From contig CM043966.1 of assembly GCA_014529385.2 (NCBI GenBank), positions 111,178,468 to 111,242,467 of the forward strand: a stretch of 64,000 bases of DNA, read 5' to 3'. Position 1 is the first letter of the stretch, and each line of letters begins with the position of its first letter. This stretch comes from Adiantum capillus-veneris. Its lineage: Eukaryota > Streptophyta > Polypodiopsida > Polypodiales > Pteridaceae. Shown in pieces: positions 55,520 through 64,000 of this stretch. The position numbers and the translations under genes are program-made. The notes beneath the pieces were generated by a model, which worked only from the letters and a program-made list of their open reading frames with translations, searched no databases and had not been told where the DNA came from.

Positions 55520-56991
55520 TTAAAGTGCCTCTAGATGTAAAGGCTTTGTGTGGTATGTAGTTTGAAATGCAGTGGTGTTTTGTCTACTTATGATAAGCCC
55601 TAGTTTGTGAGAGATCAACCCTATGATAAGCCCTAGCGGTATTTTGTCTACTTATGATATGCCCTAGTTTGTGAGAGATCAGCACAAGTTTTGAGAGTGC
55701 ATTCTATTAATAGTTTCTTGTACATTTCATATGTGTTTGGAAAAAAATGAACAATATTTTGTTTTAAACAATGTAAGATGCAACGGGTTTGCTACAGAAT
55801 CTTATTGAAGATTGGGGTTATGTTCTTCATTCAATTTCTTTTGTCAGTTTTTTGGTGGCTAGGTTGAAGTGCCTCTCTTAAATTTTCCATCTACGTTTGC
55901 GAACAAATTAACACTATGGATCTTTTGTTATAAACAAAGTAAGATACAGCAAGTTCGCTTATCTAACCTATCTTGCTCTGTTTTTTGTTTTCTCGGAAGT
56001 ACTTGCTCGAGGATGGGGATTCCTCAGGCAAATTAGATGCTATAAGTAGAAGTTTACTTTCAAAATCTAGAAATAAGATTGGACCAAACCATATCTCTTT
56101 GGTCCCAATCGTAGCTTTCTCTCATCATTGCAATATGTAAATTATTCAATAGTTGTACGCGTCCCCATAGGGTTAACCGTGTAGCTCCATTCGACCCACA
56201 TGTTCTCCATTTCTTAGTAGAAATGACACTTTCCTTAGGAGAGAAAAGATCGATAAGGTGTCTCATCATGACTAACGAGTTCTTTGGTTTGGCTATCCCC
56301 ATTCTTTCAGGACTATCCTATAAACTTCTTCTTCTTGAATATCCCAAGCCATCAGTAATTTCAAAACGAGTCTTGCTATATATACTTATAGATTTATATG
56401 TGGCTGATCACAAGAACTTCTTGGATTTCTTCATTATTACTCAAAATTATATTCCAGTCAATGTCCCAAAAATTAATTCTTCATGTGGTAGCTACTTTAC
56501 CCAATCTTGCTCCTTATTACTAAGCTTAAGGGAGAATGACAAGCAAAGCTCAATAAAAGTTTCATCCATGCCACTTTCATGTGTCTTTGCACAAGTGCAT
56601 GCGTCTTCATTCATTTTATGTCACTTCCATGCAATTTCGCACAAGTGCATTACATATTCTTTCAAAAATTTCTATATCGTTCATTTCCAACTTTACTCAC
56701 ACTTACCACTTGCTTAAATCCCAGGGACAAGTATAGGTTTCTAGAAATAAGAGCTCCCTAAAATGTTCCAGCATAGTGAGCTTTGCTCTAGCGTAGCAGT
56801 TTCCATCCTCTCATAGTAATCCGTTGAATTTCTTATGGCAGATCCCAAGCCATCTTTAAAAAATTTGAATAGTTTATTGGAACATCAAGACTTCATTTTG
56901 TAATATATTATTGAAATTTGGGTGTAAAATAGATTGGTTGTTTTTCCCTCATGCATTAATCCAAAATTCCAAGGTCCAAGGTCCAAAACTA
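55520..56991. other. 3' flank of transposase; no recognised gene
   Basis: TTTTGTCTACTTATGATA..GCCCTAGTTTGTGAGAGATC is repeated in tandem (about 55578 and 55642). The minus frame 56302-56060 (KKWRTCGSNGATRLTLWG) is not recognised. The right end of the transposon and any gag remnant of the host element should lie here. I found no terminal inverted repeat by eye. Confidence 0.4.
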
Positions 56992-57004
56992 GGCTCTAAA
57001 TCCA
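56992..57004 (-). other. Primer binding site, degenerate tRNA-Met type
   Basis: Minus strand TGGATTTAGAGCC against the canonical TGGTATCAGAGCC (10 of 13), two bases after the LTR end. Confidence 0.6.
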
Positions 57005-57301
57005 CTTGTGAGGGCCATACCCATACTTAACCCTACTCACATCCCTCAGTCTTCCAGACTGCTCCAACGAATGACATAGATCTATCTGCAGGTATCCCTC
57101 CCACTTGGGACTGAAACCCAGACAAGACTCCAGCCTATCTCGAATGCCAACCCAAGGGGGTAAATCCCATCAATTTGATGACTCTAACCGCTTATCATAA
57201 TTTAATCCATCCTTGGCATCTTTCAGTCACCCACACCTGAAATCGTGGTCCTTAGTCTTGATTCTCTTGATCTTTAACTTAAGGATCTGCTCTTGCTTTC
57301 T

Positions 57302-57510
57302 TATTCTCCCTTGGTTCATGAAAATAACCCCTTTTTCTTGACAAACAGGCACGACAGTTATCGCTTTTTCCTAAGAAGAGGGATCTTGTAATCCTACCTG
57401 ATTTCCAGTTCTCCCTTGGTTCATGGCGATAACCCCTTTTTCCTGACAAGCAGGCACGATAGTTATCGCTTTCTCCTAAGAAGAGGGATCTTGTAATCCT
57501 ACCTGGTCTC
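57302..57510. repeat. Two ~105-bp tandem units inside the right LTR
   Basis: TTCTCCCTTGGTTCATG units start at about 57304 and 57409, against three units in the left LTR. Confidence 0.88.
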
Positions 57511-58924
57511 GCTCGTTCCCGCTTACCCGTTTTTTATCCCACATAGTCCTAGCGTTTAACATAAAATTTTTATTCAACATCCGGCCATCTGACCCTCCGA
57601 ATCCGCTCACCCACCGAACCATTTCATGAAAATCCCTTTTCGATGTAGTACTTAACTACTTCAAAATCAAGAAGACAGTTTATCAGACATCTTCAGACAA
57701 CAAGCAGCATACAAGTGTTACATACCCTCATTCACGGAGATTCATCTGGTTGTTCCCACTAGATCTTTATTTAGAAACTTTTAATTCATTTCTTTATCTT
57801 TATCTGCTACAATAATCTAGTAACTAGTTTCCTAAATAATCATGCAACACATTTAGTTTCAACCAATTCATCTTGCCTTACTCAAGACCAAGATAATTCG
57901 TTACAAGCCATCAAAATGGAAACACCTTCGCAAAATTTCCCAAAATTCAGTTTGGGAAAGGTTCATCAAGTAATTTAATCATTGTTGCTTAAGAATTTTA
58001 TTTCAAGAGGTATAGCACCATCTGGTGACAGATGCACAGGATAGCCCCTATATTCCTAACCTTTCTAGTTCCTTTTTATGAAACCAGATAGAACAAATTT
58101 CCTTAATTTAATTCACATCATCCTCCCTGGGTATGACCTTCTTGTCCAACTATTGGCATCAGGCCATACCCGGATTATGGTTGTTTTTCTATAAGAAACC
58201 ACAGGTACTTTACCCTGCAAGGAAAAAATAAAACAAACCCATTCATCCCTTATCCCTCGAGCATGAATGACCTAGGTATAACAAACTTGCCAGTTACGCT
58301 GCCCCTAGCCGAAAAGGGCCAATCTTCGTCAAGTTTCCCAAGAGACTCCTCTCACTGGGCCGGCCTTTCAATCAAATTGATCCCAAGAAGATCCATCTTA
58401 AGTTCCGGTCATTTCTAGACAATCTTCAAAACTCCTAGTTAAATCTATGTTTTGCAATGGGCTATCCCTATCACCTCTCGAGATTTCTTTTTTACTCCTA
58501 GTTGGTAATTTTGAGGTTCATTCATTTATCAACCTTAATTCCTACGTTCATTAATTATCTACCATCCAAGTTTATTTAGAAAATACAAGCCAGTTTTTGC
58601 CATAGGAATTTGATGGTTAATGTCTCTTTGGAAATGCCAACTTTTTAAGTTCAATCCCCATTTTGTACGATTCCCGGGTTTTGCAATTCTTTGCCATCCA
58701 TGGGGCATCTACATGGAAGCTTGTAGAGTTTTCCATTCAAAACCACACGGAGATCAACTGTGAAGTTATCCCCTATCTCCCCCATCCTGTATTTGCAAAT
58801 AAACTTGAAATTGACAACTTTACAAATACTTTTCAATACCAAAAATTGAACTACTTCTATCGAGCTTAGACAACTACTCTTTTCTTATGGTGCCTAGCTT
58901 TCCATTTAGGAAGCTAGAAGGTCG

Positions 58925-59940
58925 TCCTATAATTTATGAGTCTTCGAGCTTTTCATTAAAGCTTGCTTTAAGGATAAAATGGGCATCTAAAGCTTTCTAT
59001 TAAAGCTTGGAAGAGAGGATGACAACCATACATTCTTCCTACCATAAAGAGACATGCAAACCCTAAGCTTGATTACCATAATGAGACTAAACCTTTCTCT
59101 CTTTAATGAGACAAGGTTTCCATGGAAGCTTAACCTTAATCACACAAGGTCACCATGGAAGCTTAACCCTAATCACACACAAAGTCACCATGGAAGCTAA
59201 ACCCTAAATTACAGGTTTGTCTTTCAAAGCTTTTCGTAAGTACAAAGTTACCATAAAAGCTTAGCTTAAGTATGCAGATCTACCTTTGAAGCTTAACTTA
59301 ATGATGCATAGATACTCTTAGCACTTAACCATAATTGCAAGGTTACCATTAAAACGTAAACCTAAAATACAAGGTAGTCACTAAAGCTTACACCTAAGTG
59401 AAAAGTTACCATTGAAGCTTAGCTTAAGAGTGCAAATATACCTTTGAAAGCTTAACTTAGTGATGCATAACTACCATTAATACTTAACCCTAATTCCAAG
59501 GTTACCATTAAAGCTTAGCTTAAGGATGTAAGTCTACCTTTGAAGCTTAAATTAATGATACATAGATACTCTTAGCACTTAACCCTAATTGCGCGATTAC
59601 CATTAAAGCTTAAGCTTAAAATACAAGATAGCCACTAAAGCTTACACCTAAGTGCAAAGTTACCATGAAAGCTTAAGTTAAAGATCCAAATATACCTTTT
59701 AAGCATCACTTAATGATGCATAACTATCATTAATACTTAACCCTAATTCCAAAGTTACCATTAAAACTTAAACCTAAAATACAAGGAAGTCACTAAAGCT
59801 TACACCTAAGTGCAAAGTTACCATTAAAGATTAGCTTAACGATGCAAATCTACCTTTGAAGCTTAACTTAATGATGCATAGATACTCTTAGCACTTAACC
59901 CTCAAGGTTACCATTAAATCTTAGACCTAATATGATGCAC
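58925..59940. repeat. AAGCTT-rich degenerate array in the right LTR
   Basis: Counterpart of 39930-40880, with the same higher-order unit and a different number and order of sub-units. Confidence 0.88.
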
Positions 59941-60439
59941 ATAAACCTTCCTAGTATTAAAACACATGATTTAGGATAATTAATCCTGCTAGAAGTGAAG
60001 ATGACCTCCTCTAAACAAGAGGAAAGTGGGGTTGAAGTTCTTCTTGAAGAGATGTGAGGCTCAAGGAAGAAGGAAAGGGACTTAGGATGAAGAGGAAGCA
60101 GAGAGGAGCTTCTTCACAAAACCCTCAATGGTTTGCCCTTCAAGAGAGTGAGAGAGCAAGAGCAAGTTTTGATGGAAACCTTGATTTACTTAACCTTACT
60201 TAAGCATGGCAAGTATATAAGTAATCAGCAATGTGTGTAAAATTACAAAGGAGAGGAGGTACTTATACAGAAAATAGTGGGTAGAATACATTGTATATAC
60301 AAGGGGGGGGGCTGGTTGGCTGGGCCCCCCTTAATGCAAGCTAGAGAGAGAATGAGTGGGAAGTTTTAACTTTTGAATCATTCAAGAATTTTATTTTAAA
60401 TTGAATTCTTCAATCAAAGAATTTTATTTCAATTTGAAT

Positions 60440-60600
60440 TCTTCTAAATTCCTTTTGGACCCTAATTCTCTTCTCAATTCTTATTGGACCCCAATTTTTT
60501 CTCAATTCCTATTGGACCCCAATTCTCTTCTCAATTCCTATTGGACCCCAATTCTCTTCTCGATTCTTATTGGACCCCAATTTCTTCTCAAACCCTATCT
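60440..60600. repeat. ~30-bp minisatellite in the right LTR
   Basis: About five CCTATTGGACCCCAATTCTC units, fewer than in the left LTR (41395-41645). Confidence 0.85.
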
Positions 60601-61019
60601 CCTAACTTTATCTTCCAATCAAGTTAGTCCCTTTTTTTGCCAGTTCTCGATTTAGATTAGTTCCCACGCGGCTTTTGACGAAGAAGTATAAAAATAATCT
60701 TAATCTTTTTGAAAAAATATAGGGATTACGTAATTTCTTATCCGGAATATCCTTGTCTTTTCATTCTGGAGTAAGTCTCGCTGTCCGCATGACTTCTTTG
60801 TCGGTCTTGCTTTTTCTATATTATTTTCTAAGTTGAAAAAGTTTTGGATGGATCTAGGGTTTAGGGAGGGACCTTACAAGGAGGGGGTGGTGGGGGTTGT
60901 TGTTGGGGGGAGGCTACTAATGTTTCATCCCCGCGACGGGCTCAACCATCTCCTGATGTTGGATCATTGAGTTACAGGAGGTCCAAAACTTCTACACCTC
61001 GGCAAGGTGCATCATGTTG

Positions 61020-61800
61020 TCTCATACACATGTAATGCACTTGGGGATATTATAGAGGTCATGAAAAAATTGCATGAATACCTCTACACAATCTTTCATA
61101 GGGATATCCTCTAGAAATGGGATGCAATACCAGATGAGAGAAAGAACTGTCTCATCAAACTCATGCGTAGTGAGTATCCCTAGCCACCACACTTGTAATT
61201 CAACGCGAGTCAAATGTTAAAGAAGGTGGAAAAACTTATACGCAACAGGCACTTAGAGTTGTATGATAGGGTGAGTGAAGAGAGATGGAAGCCAACTTGG
61301 TGCAACGAGGATCTTTGGGAGGAGCTCATCTTAAAGCTCAATGATGATGAGGAGTTGGGGTGATAGTAAGAGGCTCAAAGAACACCATCGCATGTCGAGA
61401 GTGGCGGATGGTCGGCGATGAAGCGTGATTTTGTAAGAGTTTTAGCCTTAATCTCCTACCTTTCATTCAAATAAATACGTCTTAATTGGCTTAATTAATA
61501 TAACTAACTATTAACTATGATTGATTAACTGAAAGCTACATATGGTAGAATCTCTACAAGCAAAGGAAATGAGTATGCATTAACGAATGGGTTTGGCGTG
61601 CTAATGTAGAAGATGAGAGCCAAGAATGTCAACAATTTGGTAAGCTAGCATGCGGACACATAAATTAATATTATAGTTAGCTATCTAGTATATTTTAGAA
61701 TAAATGTTTAATAACTTGATTTTTATTTTATTTTATGTGTAGGATGTAGAGGGGCCACCATCTCCACTACCCGATTCGGAGATATCGGATGTAGACTAGA
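61020..61800 (+). pseudogene. CACTA-associated coding remnant (plant transposase, PttA/En-Spm-like)
   Basis: Plus-strand exons in broken frames: LGDIIEVMKKLHEYLY near 61040, KWDAIPDERKNCLIKLM near 61105-61160, then from the ATG at 61214 MLKKVEKLIRNRHLELYDRV and ERWKPTWCNEDLWEELI to 61363, SKRLKEHHRMSRVADGRR at about 61370-61425, and a last exon after TTTATGTGTAG reading GPPSPLPDSEISDVD to the stop at 61796-61798. The W-x-x-[IV]-P-x-x-x-K pattern resembles the plant PttA/En-Spm transposase family. The family call is tentative. Confidence 0.45.
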
Positions 61801-61959
61801 TTTTGCAATGTACTAGCTTTAGGCTTATTTTGTTCCCCATAACTTTATATTTTGGTTTAATTTAAGGATAAAACATTGATATGTATAGTTCACTTATTTG
61901 ATTTCAATTTAAAGTTGATGTTTTGAATCTTGTCTTACTTTACTTTCAATTTAAAGTTT

Positions 61960-62205
61960 GATTTTAGCCGTAATTTTATTCTTTATTAGTTGTTACATTC
62001 AATAGCACCTATGCATTAACGCTTATACATAATAAGTACTTAGGCATAAGTGTTTATGCATAAGCGCTTACACATAAATATTGATTTTAGCTGTAATTTT
62101 ATTCTTTATTAGTTGTTACATTCAATAGCACCTATGCATTAACGCTTATACATAATAAGTACTTAGGCATAAGTGTTTATGCGTAAGCGCTTACACATAA
62201 ATATT
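61960..62205. repeat. 123-bp tandem duplication at the start of the subterminal array
   Basis: Units 61960-62082 and 62083-62205 (GATTTTAGC.GTAATTTTATT...) are nearly identical and include several TATGCATAAG/CGCTTA words. Confidence 0.9.
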
Positions 62206-62670
62206 GATAAGTTAAATTATGTATATGCACCTGCAATTTCAATTATGTATGTTTAGAGTGAGAGTTCTATGTCATTTACATTCTTTATTGCTTAAAAAAG
62301 AAGAGGGATGGTGTATTATCCTCGCTTTGCTTTAGCGGATTCCTCTTTTTGATGTAATTTTCTCTTTGACTAAAGGAGGTACTAACGAAATGCATTAACG
62401 CTATGCATTAATGCTACGCATAGACACTTCATGCATAACTGCATTAAGTATTAATGTTATACATAGATGTTTATGAATAAGCGCTTAAATTATGCATTGG
62501 CGATTATATATAAGCACTTATGCATAAGTGCTCATGCATAAGCCCTTATGTATTAGCACTTGTACATAAGTGCCAATGTATAGGTTAAGTACTAATGCAT
62601 AAGGGCTTATGCATTAACACTTATGTATAGACGCATTTGCATAGGCGCTCAAACATAACACTTATGCAAA
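62020..62670. repeat. Palindromic TTATGCATAAGCGCTTA-type array
   Basis: Dozens of degenerate ~10-14-base words built from TATGCATA and AAGCGCTT / AAGTACTT / AAGCACTT, in both orientations. The position just inside a CACTA terminus matches the subterminal repeats to which CACTA proteins bind. Confidence 0.8.
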
Positions 62671-62689
62671 GGCGGATATGTATGGATTA

Positions 62690-62766
62690 TCGACGACGGA
62701 AAATTTACTTATAAATTGTTTTAGCATCAGTAATGATGTCGATAAGGCCTGATTTTTTTTGTAGTG
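62690..62766 (-). other. CACTA terminal inverted repeat region (one end)
   Basis: Minus strand begins CACTACAAAAAAAATCAGGC and continues with TTATCGACATCATTACTGAT. The partner repeat is not in view. Confidence 0.8.
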
Positions 62767-63594
62767 CCACCTACTTTCTCAAACTTAATGATGCTATCTG
62801 TAGAAGGAGATGCAGTTGTAGGCCTACTAGTACGAGAAGAAACATTAGAGTTGGCTGCCTTATCACTTCTTCTCTGTTGTGCGGTCACAAATGCCTGATC
62901 GGCTAGACGTTGTCTAGCCCTATTTTTCCTAGAGTACACCTCTTGTAAGATCTTGTTTACTAAAGTATCATACTTGACAGCATCAGGTCTGTCCTCAGTA
63001 ACAAGTCTCTAGTAGAAGCAAAAGTCTGATATGACTCTAATAATGCATCAAGAACTGTCTACACAAGAGAATGATCTGGAATAATCTTGACTGCAAAAAT
63101 CAACTACTCATTGAGATCTTTAATCTCAATTACAAAAAAAACATTCATGTCATCTTTCTCCTACATAATCTTTGATTCTAGCTCTTTACGCAGGTAAGAG
63201 ATTTTTGCCTCATATTGACCTGTATACAAACCAGCTAGAGTATCCCAAGTCTGTTTTACTATTTTAGTTGAATGAATGTGTGGGTTGATACTACGCTTGA
63301 CAAAAAGTGTAATCAATGCATGAGCCTACACATATTTACCATCCCAACGAGCCTATTCAGTAGTCAGTAAAACAGCAGTAGCAGCAATAGAGCTGCTAGA
63401 ACCTGCAACATCCTCAACAGATCTTGCGTCCACAAAACCTGGACGTACATCCAAACCCTGCACAATATTCCACAATTCTTTTATAACCAAAACATGTTGC
63501 ATCATGTGTGCCCATAGTGGGTAATTGCTGTCCACATCTAATTTGTCTTCAGCAGAGACAGAATGCGAAGTACATCATTGTTGTTATTAGCCAT
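62767..63594 (-). pseudogene. Copia gag (UBN2 type), truncated by the CACTA end
   Basis: The start codon at 63594-63592 opens MANNNNDVLRIL. A frameshift then leads to frame 63535-63353 (SNYPLWAHMMQHVLVIKELW), the typical copia gag block. Further down, broken frames give TWDTLAGLYTGQYEAK and DAVKYDTLVNKILQEV, and 62939-62767 the Ser/Thr-rich tail that stops exactly at the CACTA terminus (FEKVGG). The 3' part of this element is therefore beyond, or displaced by, the transposon. Confidence 0.82.
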
Positions 63595-63908
63595 GGCTGG
63601 TGACTAAAACTGATGTAGAGGCTGCCTATAATGAAGCTAATACGAAAATAACACGTGCTATGTAGCATAGACCAGAGTGGACTACGTGTGCCTGTTTTGC
63701 AACAAGTTGCTCTGTCAAAATTTTTGTACAAGATGATGAAAACTGTTGTGCATACCTCTTGTAGCAAAATGGAGCCTAAAACGACCTCAAATGGGATTTT
63801 TGAGATCACAACCTACTCTGTATAACAACTTGTACGCATTTATGAGAGCTCATGTCAATTGGAGTATGCAAGTTAGAGATTGCTGGGGACGCTGCCGGGG
63901 AGTTGATG

Positions 63909-63921
63909 TCTGCTTTGATAC
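63909..63921 (-). other. Primer binding site, tRNA-Met type (right copia)
   Basis: Minus strand TTGGTATCAAAGC at about 63911-63923, just after the LTR edge; gag starts ~0.32 kb downstream. Confidence 0.75.
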
Positions 63922-63923
63922 CA

Positions 63924-64000
63924 ATAGTTGGATTTAGGGTTGCATAAAGCACACACAAAGCTTGAAGAAGAATACTAAGCTCAAGAGCACACAACACAAG
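63924..64000 (-). repeat. Inner edge of the right copia 5' LTR (runs off the window)
   Basis: Sequence to the right of the primer site should be LTR in minus orientation. No second copy is in the window, so this is inferred from position. Confidence 0.5.

Larger units (their letters stand above)
37938..60878 (-). mobile_element. Chromovirus-like Ty3-gypsy element with ~3.9-kb LTRs
   Basis: Two direct repeats, 37938-41923 (3986 bp) and 57007-60878 (3872 bp), have ends TGTGAGGGCC...GGACCTTACA. Flanks are ACGAG (37933-37937) and AGGAG (60879-60883), a 4 of 5 match for a target duplication. A degenerate Met primer site follows the right LTR on the minus strand, and a purine tract adjoins the left LTR. 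Pol remnants (reverse transcriptase, integrase, chromodomain-like tail) lie on the minus strand at 42.8-46.1 kb. Gag was not recognised. The 46.1-57.0 kb part contains a two-gene DNA transposon-like unit. Confidence 0.82.
57007..60878 (-). repeat. 5' LTR (minus orientation) of the chromovirus-like element
   Basis: 3872 bp, a direct repeat of 37938-41923 with scattered substitutions and differences in tandem-unit number. It contains two 105-bp units (57302-57510), the AAGCTT array (58925-59940) and the ~30-bp minisatellite (60440-60600). Confidence 0.88.
60884..62766. mobile_element. Right part of a CACTA (En/Spm) transposon
   Basis: The minus strand from 62766 begins CACTACAAAAAAAATCAGGC, the classical CACTA terminus. 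Inside lie a palindromic subterminal array (62020-62670) and coding remnants at 60.9-61.8 kb. The left end was not found: the 37938-60878 LTR element lies there and may split it. Confidence 0.75.

Noticed and set aside
56060-56302. Possible organelle-derived or gag fragment (KKWRTCGSNG frame)
   Set aside because: I could not match it to any plastid, mitochondrial or gag protein; left as unrecognised.
1-64000. CRISPR arrays, operons or bacterial features
   Set aside because: No regular direct repeats with unique spacers and no prokaryotic gene organisation; introns and plant retroelements show nuclear plant DNA.

Overview
This window is plant-type, intergenic, transposon-dominated DNA. It shows AT-rich single-copy stretches, very long (CT)n/(GA)n microsatellites, Ty1-copia and Ty3-gypsy elements with plant tRNA primer sites (Met and Asp), CACTA and Mutator-like DNA transposons, and short GT-AG introns. 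No housekeeping gene, rRNA or tRNA gene was recognised. The size and depth of nesting suggest a large plant genome. A fern, lycophyte or gymnosperm fits what I recall of the ParB-methyltransferase and transposase families, but that is inference.

Layout, left to right. 0-5 kb: microsatellites, a tandem duplication, and a decayed gypsy gag with a ~190-bp-arm inverted duplication. 5.2-13.6 kb: an old LTR element with a tRNA-Asp-like primer site, split by a Ty1-copia element on the minus strand (7156-12620) with both LTRs and the target duplication CAAAC. 14.5-37.7 kb: a minus-strand retroelement-like coding region cut in two by a very large LTR element (15063-35599, target duplication TCATC). 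That large element carries a two-ORF LINE (about 18.3-22.9 kb) and a putative solo LTR (32455-35120) nested inside its own 3' LTR.

37.9-60.9 kb: a 22.9-kb chromovirus-like gypsy element on the minus strand with unusually long (3.9-4.0 kb) LTRs. Within its internal region lie two divergent genes. One is a Mutator-like transposase with a SWIM zinc finger (52188-55519, plus). The other is a multi-exon gene (about 50662-46921, minus) that joins a ParB-like domain to a circularly permuted DNA amino-methyltransferase domain. 60.9-62.8 kb: the right part of a CACTA transposon with a palindromic subterminal array, ending inside a copia gag gene (62.8-63.6 kb) whose primer site and LTR edge lie near the window end.

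Two points stand out. First, the transposase and the ParB-methyltransferase sit head to head over a ~1.5-kb intergenic region containing duplicated GC-rich boxes; this looks like one mobile cassette carrying its own DNA-modifying enzyme. Second, two different nested retroelement-like regions encode the same unrecognised protein, built from a repeated Y-x-D-x2-G-x2-Y motif and followed by conserved SPP and WIPK motifs.
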